DNA from: Rhodanobacter sp. B05
Lineage (GTDB): Bacteria; Pseudomonadota; Gammaproteobacteria; Xanthomonadales; Rhodanobacteraceae
DNA: 64,000 bases
Direction of reading: 5' to 3'
Assembly: GCF_002001085.1 (NCBI RefSeq)
Contig: NZ_MUNU01000008.1
Span: 1-64,000, forward strand
The notes beneath the pieces are model-generated. The model worked only from the letters and a program-made list of their open reading frames with translations. It was not told the DNA's origin and did no database searches. Positions 55,586-64,000 of this stretch are shown one piece after another (position 1 is the stretch's first letter; the number at the start of each line of letters is the position of its first letter). The position numbers and the translations under genes are program-made.

Positions 55586-57358
55586 ATGACCTGGCAGGCC
55601 TGGGCCACCGTGGCGGTGATCGCCACCGCAATGGCGCTGTTTGCCAGCGAAAAGGTGCGGATCGACCTGGTCGCGCTGATCACGCTGGCGGTGCTGGTGA
55701 TCCTGGGCATCGTCAGCCCGGTCGAAGCCCTGTCCGGATTCAGCAACGAGGCCACCGTCACGGTGGCGGCGATGTTCGCGTTGAGCCTGGGCATCGAGCG
55801 CTCCGGTGTGCTGGAGCCGCTGAGCCGGCTGCTTATGAAGATCCGCCAGCCGTGGCTGCTGACCCTGGCGGTGATGCTGGTGATCGCGCCGCTGGGTGCC
55901 TTCATCAAGAACATTGCGCTGGTGGCGACCTTCCTGCCGCTGGCGCTGCGTGTGTGCCAGCGCAGTCATACCTCGCCGGCACGAGTGCTGATGCCGATGG
56001 CCTACGCCGCGCAGATGGGCGGCGTGTGCACCCTGATCGGCACCTCCTCCAACCTGCTCGCCGACAGTCTGGCGCAGAAGCAGGGGCTGCTGCCGATCGG
56101 CGTGTTCGAGATGACAAAGCTGGGCGCGCTGCTCGGCGTGGCCGGCATCGTCTACCTGATGCTGGTGGGGCGCTGGCTGCTGCCGAAACATATCGATGCG
56201 CAGCAGCCGGAAGAACTCGACATCGGCAAATACGTGACCGAGCTGGAGCTCACCGCGGAGTCGCCGCTGATCGGCAAGATGATCGCCGACGCGAAACTGG
56301 GCGAGAAATTCGGCGTGTACCCGCTGGAACTGCTGCGCGGCGAACGGCGCATGTGGTCGCCGCGCTCGCAGCAGCTTGCCGTCGGCGACGTGCTGCTGGT
56401 GCGTGGCGACTGGGACAAGATCGAGGAGTTTCGCCGCGACACCAGGCTGCGCAGCGCGCCGGAACGGCACTATGTGCAGGGTGACGGGAAGCCGCGCGTG
56501 CTGGCCGAACTGATCGTGGCGCCGGCCAGCCCGATCGAGGGGCGGCGCTTCACCGAATCGGGCATCGGATGGCGCTACAACGCCACCTTGCTGGCGATCC
56601 ATCGTCGCGGCGTGGTGCTGCGCGACAAGCTCAGCGACGTCAGCCTGGCGGTCGGCGACGTGCTGATGATGCTGGTCGACGAAGACCGCATGCAGCAGCT
56701 GCGCGCCGAGGAATCCTTCATCGTGCTGTCCGAGCGCCAGGATGCGCGGCGCATGCCGCGCAAGGCCTTCGTCGCGGTGGCGATCATGGCCGCGGTGGTG
56801 CTGCTTTCCGGCCTGCACTGGTTACCGATCCCGATCGCGGCGATCTGCGGTGCCACTGCGATGGCGCTGACCGGATGCTTCGGCCGCAAGGATGTCTACG
56901 AAGGCATCGACTGGAAGATCATCATCCTGCTCGGTGCGATCCTGCCGCTGGGCATCGCGATCGAGAAAACCGGCCTGTCGAACGAGGTGGTGCAGCTCGG
57001 CATGGGCCTGGTCGGCGACCATGGCCCGCTGGCGGCGCTGCTGATGATCTACCTGCTGACCGCCCTGCTCACCGAGCTGATGGGACACAACCCGTCGGTG
57101 GTGCTGATGGTCGGCATCGCGGTGTCGGTGGCGCATGCGGTGCATGCCGATCCACGTCCGTTCGTGATCGCGGTGGCGTTTGCCGCGGCGACCTCGTTCG
57201 CCACCCCGGTCGGTTACCCCACCAACACCATGGTCTATTACGCCGGCGGCTACCGCTTCACCGACTTCATGAAGGTCGGCATTCCGTTGATCCTGATGTT
57301 CTGCGGCTTGTCGATGTGGCTGATCCCCCTGTTCTGGCCGTTTCACCCGCCCCAATAA
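55586..57358 (+). CDS. SLC13/ArsB-type permease with two TrkA-C domains
   Basis: A 590-residue transporter. N-terminal helices with SNEATVTVAAMFALSLGIE, VLMPMAYAAQMGGVCTLIGTSSNLL (substrate motif), then two TrkA-C (RCK-C) domains (about 210-290 and 300-385), then further helices with GHNPSVVLMVGIAVSV and TSFATPVGYPTNTMVYYAGGYRF. Anion symporter of the sulphate/dicarboxylate group; the substrate is not visible. The stop codon TAA lies within the first 71-bp repeat unit. Confidence 0.9.
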   Translation: MTWQAWATVAVIATAMALFASEKVRIDLVALITLAVLVILGIVSPVEALSGFSNEATVTVAAMFALSLGIERSGVLEPLSRLLMKIRQPWLLTLAVMLVIAPLGAFIKNIALVATFLPLALRVCQRSHTSPARVLMPMAYAAQMGGVCTLIGTSSNLLADSLAQKQGLLPIGVFEMTKLGALLGVAGIVYLMLVGRWLLPKHIDAQQPEELDIGKYVTELELTAESPLIGKMIADAKLGEKFGVYPLELLRGERRMWSPRSQQLAVGDVLLVRGDWDKIEEFRRDTRLRSAPERHYVQGDGKPRVLAELIVAPASPIEGRRFTESGIGWRYNATLLAIHRRGVVLRDKLSDVSLAVGDVLMMLVDEDRMQQLRAEESFIVLSERQDARRMPRKAFVAVAIMAAVVLLSGLHWLPIPIAAICGATAMALTGCFGRKDVYEGIDWKIIILLGAILPLGIAIEKTGLSNEVVQLGMGLVGDHGPLAALLMIYLLTALLTELMGHNPSVVLMVGIAVSVAHAVHADPRPFVIAVAFAAATSFATPVGYPTNTMVYYAGGYRFTDFMKVGIPLILMFCGLSMWLIPLFWPFHPPQ

Positions 57359-57502
57359 GGCAACGCGCTCTTCGCGTTTGCTCCCTCTCCCTGCGGGAGA
57401 GGGTTGGGGAGAGGGTTCCGCACCAATAAGGCAACGCGCTCCTCGCGTTTGCTCCCTCTCCCTGCGGGAGAGGGTTGGGGAGAGGGTTCACGGATCCAAC
57501 GC
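57353..57502. repeat. Two tandem 71-bp CCCTCTCCC units, plus related end
   Basis: The unit CAATAAGGCAACGCGCTC... CCCTCTCCCTGCGGGAGAGG ...TTCCG/TTCACGG starts at 57353 and again at 57424, exactly 71 bases later. The second copy continues as TTCACGGATCCAACGCTGC, matching the right copy at 31.18 kb in inverted form. The first unit includes the SLC13 stop codon. Confidence 0.85.
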
Positions 57503-57788
57503 TGCTTACCCTGAGAACCAAGCCCAGATAAACCTCCCCGCGAGTCGCCCCGGACAGCCAGAGTCCGACCGCGGTTACGGGATACCAAACTCAGGGGCGA
57601 GGTCAAAGCGCGGCTTCGATCACCTTCATGGCGAGCACCCGCCCCCTCACCTTTCCGCAAGGGGATTTCCTTCGGTCACAATCCTCTCCCCTGGGGGAGA
57701 GGATGCGAACGTGCCGTGCGGGAGTCGTTGCTTCGTGCTCCAGGGCGTAGGAAACACTGCGGAGCCGATGGAGATCCATCTTCTGCTG
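57359..57788. other. Repeat-rich intergenic stretch, no gene
   Basis: 430 bases between the SLC13 gene and the WYL regulator stop codon. Beside the two tandem units it holds a third, diverged hairpin (about 57675-57707, CCTCTCCCC/GGGGAGAGG). The rest (57506-57660) shows no gene or motif I recognise. Confidence 0.75.
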
Positions 57789-58760
57789 TCAGGCATAGCC
57801 AGACAGCGCCAGCTGCAGCAAAATCTTCATCTCCTCGCGCAACGGCAGCGGCGCGATCACCTCGGCGTCGGGGCCGTACTTGAGCACGTCCATCAGCAAC
57901 TCTTTCGAATTGGAATACGGCACTTTCAACTCGTAGCGCCCATCGCTCAGCCACTCGCCCTTCTGCTGCGAATGCCAGTGTTCGTCGGAGACCCAGCGCG
58001 CGGCGTGGGCGGAAAAACGGATCGTGGCCCAGGCCTTGGGCTTGCCCGCGAAGATGCCGTAGCTGGAGGCGAGCAGCTCGTTGAGATCGGCGTCGGCGAC
58101 ATCCCGCGCGACGGCATCCAGCGACTGCGCCTCGGCGATGCGGTCGACCGCGAAACTGCGCAGGGCCTCGCGGTCGTGATCCCACACGTCGAGATACCAG
58201 TTGTCGCGATAGTGGGTCAGCCGCTGCGGCGAGACGGTGCGCCGGCTGTCGGCGTTGGTGGTGCGCGCGCGGTAGCGAAAGCGCAGCTGGCGGCGCTCCA
58301 GCACCGCACCGGCGACGATGCGGAACACCTGCTGGTCGAGCTTGCGCTCGCCCCACGGGATCACCCGGATCCGCTCCAGCGGCAGCGCCTTGCCGCTGTC
58401 GTGATGCGACAGCAGGCCTTCGATGCGCGCCTTGAACGGCGCCAGGGCACCGGCCAGCACGCCCGGGCCGGAGCGGCTGATCAGTTCGTTGAGGGCCAGC
58501 AGCGAGGCCAGCTCGTCCGAGGTCAGCCACAGGCCGGGCAGCTCGAACTTCTCGCCTTCACCCAGTTCATAGCGGAACGCTGCCTGGTCGATGCCGGCGC
58601 TCTCGATCGGCGCGCCCAACGCGTCGCGCAGGAAGGCCACGTCGCGATAAAGCGTGGCGCGCGAGCATTCCAGTTCGCCCAGCAGGCGCGACAGCGGCAC
58701 CGGATAGTGCGCCGACTTCAGCAGGCGATGCAGGCTCAGTATCCGTTCGTAGCGATCCAT
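57789..58760 (-). CDS. HTH and WYL-domain transcriptional regulator
   Basis: A 323-residue regulator: HTH_11 head (MDRYERILSLHRLLKSAHYPVPLSRLLGELECSRATLYRDVAFLRD), then a WYL domain (LRFRYRARTTNADSRRTVSPQRLTHYRDNWYLDVWDHDREALRSFAVDRI). WYL regulators often sense nucleic acids or small ligands. The target genes are unknown. It is convergent with the SLC13 gene. Confidence 0.9.
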   Translation of the reverse strand: MDRYERILSLHRLLKSAHYPVPLSRLLGELECSRATLYRDVAFLRDALGAPIESAGIDQAAFRYELGEGEKFELPGLWLTSDELASLLALNELISRSGPGVLAGALAPFKARIEGLLSHHDSGKALPLERIRVIPWGERKLDQQVFRIVAGAVLERRQLRFRYRARTTNADSRRTVSPQRLTHYRDNWYLDVWDHDREALRSFAVDRIAEAQSLDAVARDVADADLNELLASSYGIFAGKPKAWATIRFSAHAARWVSDEHWHSQQKGEWLSDGRYELKVPYSNSKELLMDVLKYGPDAEVIAPLPLREEMKILLQLALSGYA

Positions 58761-58920
58761 CAGGCGTCTCGGGCGGTGGCGGGAGGTCGCCGACTAGCAT
58801 GGCGGCGGGCCGTGGTGGCCGCAAGGCGACACCCGCCTGCAACCGGGGCCATTCATTGCAAGTTCAAGCGATGTCGCTAAGGTAGCCGCTCACCAATCTT
58901 TAACAACTGGACAACCCGAA

Positions 58921-59742
58921 ATGAACAAGACCCTGATTGCCGGCCTGCTGCTGGCCGGCCTCGCCAGTTTCGCCGCTCATGCCCAGGATGCTTCGACCGA
59001 CGCTTCGGCGACCACCGGCAACAGTGGCGGCTGGAGCGGCTCGGGCGAATTCGGCTTCGCTTCGGCCACCGGCAACACCCGTTCGCAGAATATCGACGCC
59101 AAGCTCGGCCTGAAGCAGGAAAACGACCAGTGGAAGAACGCGTTCTTCCTCGACGTGCTGCGCACCAAGGCCGAACAGAAGCTGGTCGATACCAATGGCA
59201 ACACGATCGAGCAGTTCAACACCACGGCCAACCGCTACGACGGCGGTGCCTCGGTCGGCCTGAAGCTGGACACGCGCAGCTATATCGTCGGCGCGGCCCG
59301 CTATGAGCACGACCAGTTCGGCGCCAACCTGTGGCAGGGCACGGTGTCGCTGGGCTACGGCTATATCGCCTTGAAGGATGAGCGCAACGAGCTGTCGTTC
59401 GAAATCGGTCCCGGCTACAAGCGCTACCGTCCGGCCGACGCCCAGCTGCTGGTGAACGGCGTGCTGGTACCGCAGCAGCAGCCGACCCAGGGCGAAGTGG
59501 TGGCCCGCGGCCTGATCAACTACAAGTTCAAGATCACCGACAACACCTCGTTCGAGGACACCTTCCTGACGGAAGCGGGCTCGAAGAACACCTACATGCA
59601 GAACGACGCAGGCCTGGCCGTCAGCATGACCAGGAAGCTGGCATTGAAGGTCGGCTTCCAGGTGCGCCACAACAGCAGCGTGCAGCCGGGCATCAAGAAG
59701 ACGGACACGCTGACGACGACGAATCTGGTTTACAGCTTCTAA
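58921..59742 (+). CDS. DUF481 (YdiY-like) outer-membrane-type protein
   Basis: A 273-residue secreted protein: signal peptide about 1-21 (ending AAHA), low-complexity Ser/Gly region, then the DUF481 beta-barrel-like region (GEFGFASATGNTRSQNIDAKLGLKQE, LSFEIGPGYKRY) ending with a terminal Phe (LVYSF), typical of outer-membrane insertion. Function unknown. Followed by a GGGATTC-type repeat run. Confidence 0.85.
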   Translation: MNKTLIAGLLLAGLASFAAHAQDASTDASATTGNSGGWSGSGEFGFASATGNTRSQNIDAKLGLKQENDQWKNAFFLDVLRTKAEQKLVDTNGNTIEQFNTTANRYDGGASVGLKLDTRSYIVGAARYEHDQFGANLWQGTVSLGYGYIALKDERNELSFEIGPGYKRYRPADAQLLVNGVLVPQQQPTQGEVVARGLINYKFKITDNTSFEDTFLTEAGSKNTYMQNDAGLAVSMTRKLALKVGFQVRHNSSVQPGIKKTDTLTTTNLVYSF

Positions 59743-59925
59743 GGTCGGGATTCGGGATTCGGGATTCGGGATTGGCGTCGAAGCGCCACGCTCCTGGCCC
59801 CTCTCCCTTTGGGAGAGGGGTTGGGGTGAGGGTTCGGGCGGAGCGCGGAGCAGCGCGCTTGCCGCGAAGTTCGCGTTAGTACCTCACCGGTCGCAGCACT
59901 GTCCGTCAGGTGTTGCGTCGCCAAC
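59743..59925. repeat. GGGATTC run followed by a CCCTCTCCC element
   Basis: 59745-59774 is a tandem of GGGATTC units; 59799-59832 holds CCCTCTCCC TTT GGGAGAGGG with GTTGGGGTGAGGG. Both families meet in one 183-base gap between the DUF481 gene and hemC. Confidence 0.75.
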
Positions 59926-60840
59926 CTACTGCAACCACTGCGCCGCGCCCTGATCCAGCAACGCCTTGGCGACCTGCTGGCCCAGTGCGATCGCCTGGTC
60001 GGCGGGGGCGCTGGCTTCGGCGCGCAGCAGACGGCCGCTGGCGGCGTCGCCGACCAGGCCGCGCAGGTGCAGGCCGTGTTCACCCAGCACGCACCAGGCG
60101 CCGACCGGCACCGTGCAGCTGCCGCCCAGGGCCCGGTTCATCGCGCGCTCGGCGCTTACCGCGAGCCGGGTATCGGTGTCGTCCAGGGCGGCGAGCAGGG
60201 CCAGTGTCGTGGGCTGGCTGTCGCGTGCCTCGATCACGATCGCCGCCTGTCCGGGTGCCGGCAGCCAGTCCGGCGCGGCCAGCCGCGACGCGATGCGCCC
60301 GGCCAGTCCCAGCCGTTCCAGACCGGCGCAGGCCAGCACGATGGCGTCGTAATCGCCGGCGTCGAGCTTGCCCAGCCGGGTACCGACGTTGCCGCGCAGG
60401 TCGCGCAACTGTAGATCCGGCCGCAGCGCGCGCAGCTGCGCCTGACGGCGCAACGATGATGTACCCACCCGCGCGCCCTGCGGCAGCGCGGCGAGGTTCG
60501 CGTGGTGGTTGCTGACGAAGGCGTCGGCGGCATCGGCACGCGGCAGGATCGCCGGCAGCGTGAAGCCGGGTTCCAGCTCGGCGGGCACGTCCTTCAGCGA
60601 ATGCACCGCCAGTTCCGCGCGGCCCTCCAGCATCGCCACTTCCAATTCCTTCAGGAACAGCCCCTTGCCGCCGATCGTGGCCAGCGGCTGGTCGAGGATC
60701 TCGTCGCCACGGGTGCTCAACGGCACCAGGGCCACGTTCAACCCGGGGTGTGCGGCGCGCAACAGCGCGGCGACGTGCTCGGCCTGCCACAGCGCAAGCG
60801 CGCTCTTGCGGGTGGCGATACGCAGGATGGAAGGGCTCAT
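59926..60840 (-). CDS. hemC: Hydroxymethylbilane synthase (porphobilinogen deaminase)
   Basis: A 304-residue enzyme that joins four porphobilinogen molecules in haem synthesis. Start [18 protein letters not shown], substrate sites STRGD and [20 protein letters not shown], and the dipyrromethane-cofactor Cys in [13 protein letters not shown]. The ATG at 60840 gives the family N terminus; earlier codons were excluded. Confidence 0.96.
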   Translation of the reverse strand: MSPSILRIATRKSALALWQAEHVAALLRAAHPGLNVALVPLSTRGDEILDQPLATIGGKGLFLKELEVAMLEGRAELAVHSLKDVPAELEPGFTLPAILPRADAADAFVSNHHANLAALPQGARVGTSSLRRQAQLRALRPDLQLRDLRGNVGTRLGKLDAGDYDAIVLACAGLERLGLAGRIASRLAAPDWLPAPGQAAIVIEARDSQPTTLALLAALDDTDTRLAVSAERAMNRALGGSCTVPVGAWCVLGEHGLHLRGLVGDAASGRLLRAEASAPADQAIALGQQVAKALLDQGAAQWLQ

Positions 60841-60977
60841 CGGAACTCCGCGGCATTCGGCAAGGTCGTATTGTCGCGTAGTTGACCGTGCCGGTGCAGC
60901 GTGGCGTATGGACACGGTGGCTGTCGCCACTGGCGCGCTCAGGCTACGATGTGTCGGCAAACCTCACGGAGTTCATC

Positions 60978-61733
60978 ATGCAAAGCGGCAACCCGGCTCT
61001 CAACAAGAACACGTTCCTCGACGCCGCCAGCGGTGCGGTGGTGTCGCATGGCGACCAGGTGATGACGCTCAACGGCACGGTCAACAAGACCGGCCTGCTG
61101 CTGCTGCTGGTGGTGGTCGGCGCGGCATTCAGCTGGGGCCAGTTCCACGGTCCGGCCAGCCTCCCCGCGATGGGCCCGTTGATGATCGGCGGCGCCATCG
61201 GTGGCCTGGTGCTGGCGATGGTCACGATCTTCAAGAAGACCTGGGCACCGGTCACCGCGCCGTTGTATGCGCTGGTCGAGGGTGTCTTCATCGGCGCGCT
61301 GTCGGCGATCTTCGAGATGCGCTACCCGGGTATCGTGATGCAGGGGGTGGGCCTCACCTTCGGTGTGATGGCGGCCCTGCTGCTGGCCTATCGCAGCGGG
61401 CTGATCCGCGCCACCGAGAAATTCAAGCTCGGCGTGGTCGCCGCCACCGGCGGCGTGATGCTGCTGTACCTGGCCAATTTCGTGATGGGCTTCTTCGGCC
61501 ATTCGATGGGCTTCATCAACGGCGCCAGCGGCATCGGCATCGCCTTCAGCGCGGTGGTAGTGGTGATCGCCGCGCTCAACCTGATCCTCGACTTCGACAT
61601 GATCGAGCAGGGCGTCAACGCGCGCGCACCGAAGTACATGGAATGGTACGGCGCCTTCGCGCTGGTGGTCACCCTGGTCTGGCTGTACCTGGAACTGCTG
61701 CGCCTGCTGTCGAAGCTGCAATCGCGCAACTGA
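60978..61733 (+). CDS. Bax inhibitor-1/YccA family membrane protein
   Basis: A 251-residue protein with seven predicted helices (first LLLLLVVVGAAFSWG, last ALVVTLVWLYLELLRLL) and the conserved FIGALSAIFE and VVVIAALNLILDFDMIEQG segments, including the Asp pair thought to sense pH/Ca. CGGAG precedes the ATG. A terminator follows 19 bases after its stop. Confidence 0.9.
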   Translation: MQSGNPALNKNTFLDAASGAVVSHGDQVMTLNGTVNKTGLLLLLVVVGAAFSWGQFHGPASLPAMGPLMIGGAIGGLVLAMVTIFKKTWAPVTAPLYALVEGVFIGALSAIFEMRYPGIVMQGVGLTFGVMAALLLAYRSGLIRATEKFKLGVVAATGGVMLLYLANFVMGFFGHSMGFINGASGIGIAFSAVVVVIAALNLILDFDMIEQGVNARAPKYMEWYGAFALVVTLVWLYLELLRLLSKLQSRN

Positions 61734-61751
61734 GGCAGGCCGACAGGCAGC

Positions 61752-61779
61752 AAAAAGGCGCGGGTGACCGCGCCTTTTT
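61752..61779 (+). terminator. Rho-independent terminator after the Bax inhibitor-1 gene
   Basis: AAAAAGGCGCGG pairs with CCGCGCCTTTTT around GTGA; a T-run follows on the plus strand, and A-run on the other side makes it usable in both directions. Confidence 0.88.
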
Positions 61780-61805
61780 CTTTGGTGGAAGGGTGGAGAA
61801 GAGCG

Positions 61806-61878
61806 AAGTGCGATTCCTGCCTTCGCAGGAATGACGAGAAGAGGAGCCGTCATTCCTGCGAAGGCAGGAATCGCACTT
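61806..61878. repeat. Long palindromic repeat pair (GCGATTCCTG family) before the RND gene
   Basis: Arms of 31 bases (61806-61836 and 61848-61878) are exact reverse complements around an 11-base centre, with the same core as the pair at 46934-47024 except GCCTTCGCAGG in place of GCCTGCGCAGG. It sits 31 bases after the RND stop codon. Confidence 0.85.
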
Positions 61879-61909
61879 GGCCCTGCAGAAACATCAGGAC
61901 GGTGTCCGG

Positions 61910-64000
61910 TCACGCCACCGTCAGGGAGGCCTCCTCGCCCGGCCGGCCACCATGGTGGTCGGCGGCCAGCAGCATGTAGAACGCCGGCACCACGAACAGG
62001 GTGAACACGGTGCCGATGGCCAGGCCGGTGGAGATCACCAGGCCCATGTTGAAGCGGCCTGCGGCACCGGCGCCGGCCGCGATCACCAGCGGCATCACGC
62101 CGAGCACCATCGCCGACGTCGTCATCAGGATCGGGCGCAGGCGCACCGCCGCGGCGTGTTCGATCGCCTCGCGCTTGGTCATGCCCTGCATCTGCGAGTG
62201 GTTGGCGAACTCGACAATCAGGATGCCGTGCTTGCTGATCAGGCCCATCAGGGTGACCAGGCCCACCTCGGTATAGATGTTGAGGCTGGTGAACAGGTTG
62301 ACGAAGATCAGCGCGCCGAACAATGCCAGCGGCACCGAGACCAGGATCACGATCGGGTCGCGCAGGCTGTTGAACTGCGCCGCCAGCGCCAGGAACACGA
62401 TGATCACCGCGAACAGCAGGGTGGTGCCGAAGCCGCCGGATTCCTTCACGAACTGGCGCGACTGGCCGGAGTAGTCCACGTTGTAGCCGCTCGGCGCGAC
62501 CTGATGCACCAGGTCGCGCAGATAGGCCAGTGCATCGCCCTGCGACATGCCGGACACGCCGGAGATCGTCGCCGAGTTCAGCTGCTGGAAGCGGTTCAGC
62601 GACTGCGGCACCACCTGGTGGGTGATCTTCGCCACGGTGGAGGCCTGGATCACCGAGCCGTCGGGTACGCGCAGGTAGTAGTCCAGCACCTGGTCGGGGT
62701 TGAGCCGGTCCACCTGCAGCACCTGCGGAATCACCCGGTACGAGCGGCCGGAGATCGAGAAGTAATTGACGTAGCCGCCGCCCAGCGCCGAGCCCAGCGC
62801 GGCGCCCACGTCCTGCTGGGTCAGCCCGAGGCTGGTGATCATGTCGCGATCCAGGTTCACCGTGGCCTGCGGTTTGTCGACCTTGAGATCGGAGTCGATG
62901 AAGTAGAACTTGCCGCTGGCCTGCGCCTTCTGCAGCACCTGCGTGGCGACTTCGTTGAGGTTCGCGAACGGCTCGGTGGTGGTGATCACCACCTGGATCG
63001 GCAGGCCCTGCGCGCCGGGCAGCGGCGGGAACTGGAACGCCGCCACCCTGGCGCCGGCGATGCCGTTCCATTTCTGCTGCAACTCCTGCTGCAGCTCGTG
63101 CGCGTTGTGGCTGCGCTGGCCCCACGGCTTGAACAGCACGCCACCGATGCCCTGGTTGACCGTGGGCACGCCGGTGAGCTGGAACATCTGTTCGTACTCC
63201 GGCAACTGCCGGGCCAGGTCGAACATCTGCGTCGCATACACATTCATCTGCTGCGCGGTGGCGTTCGGCGCGCCGACGATCTGGCCCACCACCACGCCCT
63301 GGTCCTCCTCCGGCGCCAGTTCCGACTTCGAGGTGATCCCGAGCGCCACCGTGGCCAGCAGCAACAGCCCGGCCATCACGATCACCACCACCCAGGTCGA
63401 CAGCACGTTGTGCAGCACGCGCTGGTAGCCGTGGTGCACGCGATCGAACTGGCGATCGATGAACTGCACGAAGCGCCCGCTCTCCTGCTCGTTGCGGAAA
63501 AACCGCGAGGCCAGCATCGGCGACAAGGTCAGCGCGACGATCGCCGACACGGTCACCGCGCCGGCGAGGGTGAACGCGAACTCGGTGAACAGCGCGCCGG
63601 TCAGGCCCTTCTGGAAACCGATCGGCACGTACACCGCGATCAGCACCGTGGTCATCGCCAGGATCGGGCCGCCCAGTTCGCGCGCGGCCATCAGCGCGGC
63701 CTGCAGCGGCGTCTTGCCTTCCTCCTTCATGTGGCGGTCGACGTTCTCGACCACGATGATCGCGTCGTCCACCACCAGGCCGATCGCCAGCACCAGCGCC
63801 AGCAGGGTCAGCAGGTTGATCGAGTAGCCGAGCACCAGCATCACGAAAAACGCGCCGATCAGCGCCAGCGGCATCGCGAGGACCGGGATGATCACCGCGC
63901 GCAGGGTGCCCAGGAACAGGAAGATCACCAAGGTGACGATCAGCAGCGCCTCGACCAGGGTCTTGACCACTTCGCTGATCGAGCTGTTCACGAACTCGGT
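61910..64000 (-). CDS. RND (HAE1-type) multidrug efflux pump, C-terminal two thirds
   Basis: The gene continues past the right edge, so only about 697 C-terminal residues are seen. Helices and motifs of the AcrB/MexF group are clear: ALVLAIGLVVDDAIIVVENVDRHM (proton-relay Asp pair), GFQKGLTGALFTEFAFTLAGAV, and the second half helix KHGILIVEFANHSQMQG. It should work with a periplasmic adaptor and outer-membrane channel outside the window. The substrate cannot be told. Confidence 0.92.
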   Translation of the reverse strand, partial: TEFVNSSISEVVKTLVEALLIVTLVIFLFLGTLRAVIIPVLAMPLALIGAFFVMLVLGYSINLLTLLALVLAIGLVVDDAIIVVENVDRHMKEEGKTPLQAALMAARELGGPILAMTTVLIAVYVPIGFQKGLTGALFTEFAFTLAGAVTVSAIVALTLSPMLASRFFRNEQESGRFVQFIDRQFDRVHHGYQRVLHNVLSTWVVVIVMAGLLLLATVALGITSKSELAPEEDQGVVVGQIVGAPNATAQQMNVYATQMFDLARQLPEYEQMFQLTGVPTVNQGIGGVLFKPWGQRSHNAHELQQELQQKWNGIAGARVAAFQFPPLPGAQGLPIQVVITTTEPFANLNEVATQVLQKAQASGKFYFIDSDLKVDKPQATVNLDRDMITSLGLTQQDVGAALGSALGGGYVNYFSISGRSYRVIPQVLQVDRLNPDQVLDYYLRVPDGSVIQASTVAKITHQVVPQSLNRFQQLNSATISGVSGMSQGDALAYLRDLVHQVAPSGYNVDYSGQSRQFVKESGGFGTTLLFAVIIVFLALAAQFNSLRDPIVILVSVPLALFGALIFVNLFTSLNIYTEVGLVTLMGLISKHGILIVEFANHSQMQGMTKREAIEHAAAVRLRPILMTTSAMVLGVMPLVIAAGAGAAGRFNMGLVISTGLAIGTVFTLFVVPAFYMLLAADHHGGRPGEEASLTVA

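Noticed and set aside
57353..57502. Two tandem repeats that resemble a CRISPR start
   Set aside because: Only two units, each a hairpin element with no spacer and no cas genes; it matches dispersed repeats elsewhere in the window.

Overview
The window is a GC-rich gammaproteobacterial chromosome segment spanning the replication origin. The order tonB / TPR protein / gyrB / recF / dnaN / dnaA // rpmH / rnpA / yidC / mnmE, the lptM-dapF-DUF484-xerC-hslV-hslU order, and short interspersed repeats of the REP, CCCTCTCCC and GGGATTC types point to the order Lysobacterales (Xanthomonadales), most likely Rhodanobacteraceae (Rhodanobacter/Dyella-like) or a close Xanthomonadaceae relative. The species cannot be fixed from this sequence alone. 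No rRNA, tRNA or CRISPR array was seen.

Layout. 1-8.5 kb: origin core, leftward genes (tonB fragment, TPR protein, gyrB, recF, dnaN, dnaA), with the probable oriC between dnaN and dnaA and two parS-like sites inside recF. 8.5-12.3 kb: rightward rpmH, rnpA, yidC, mnmE. 12.4-20.4 kb: ribokinase, a Spy-like periplasmic protein, a long leftward housekeeping run (lptM, dapF, DUF484, xerC, hslV, hslU and an unknown gene), then a membrane protein. 20.5-31 kb: GNAT and RLAN/RimK-type ATP-grasp pair, aroE, YkgJ-type protein, phosphatase and gamma-carbonic-anhydrase pair, prlC, cold-shock protein, xth, UPF0149, pirin. 31-46.9 kb: a carbohydrate-acquisition island. It holds a LacI regulator, an Oar/SusC-like TonB-dependent receptor, a tryptophan-halogenase-like flavoprotein, a GH144-type endo-glucanase and an ABC sugar importer. 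A GH1 beta-glucosidase and the importer-type ATPase lie apart, beyond rsmG and a REP-associated transposase (RAYT). 47-50.4 kb: parA, parB, ECF sigma factor and anti-sigma factor. 50.7-53.1 kb: a bufferin-type (DUF2282/MNIO/DUF2063/DoxX) copper-peptide cluster. 53.3-64 kb: glycosyltransferase, DUF488, patatin, SLC13 transporter, WYL regulator, DUF481 protein, hemC, Bax inhibitor-1 protein and an RND pump cut by the window end.

How it fits together. Origin firing (DnaA, oriC), clamp, RecF and gyrase genes sit beside the segregation system (parS in recF; ParA/ParB 40 kb away). The sugar island reads as one pathway: the receptor brings a glucan fragment across the outer membrane, the GH144-like enzyme cuts it in the periplasm, the ABC importer takes up the products, and the GH1 enzyme hydrolyses them to glucose. 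A LacI-type repressor probably controls it through TGTAAACG-type palindromes. The buf genes make a modified cysteine peptide expected to bind copper.

The most striking non-coding content is the set of repeat families. Four head-to-head REP pairs occur, two of them flanking the RAYT. A 216-bp inverted-repeat element is wedged between parA and parB. CCCTCTCCC elements and long perfect palindromes sit at gene ends, and several of these repeats supply stop codons or terminal codons to neighbouring genes.
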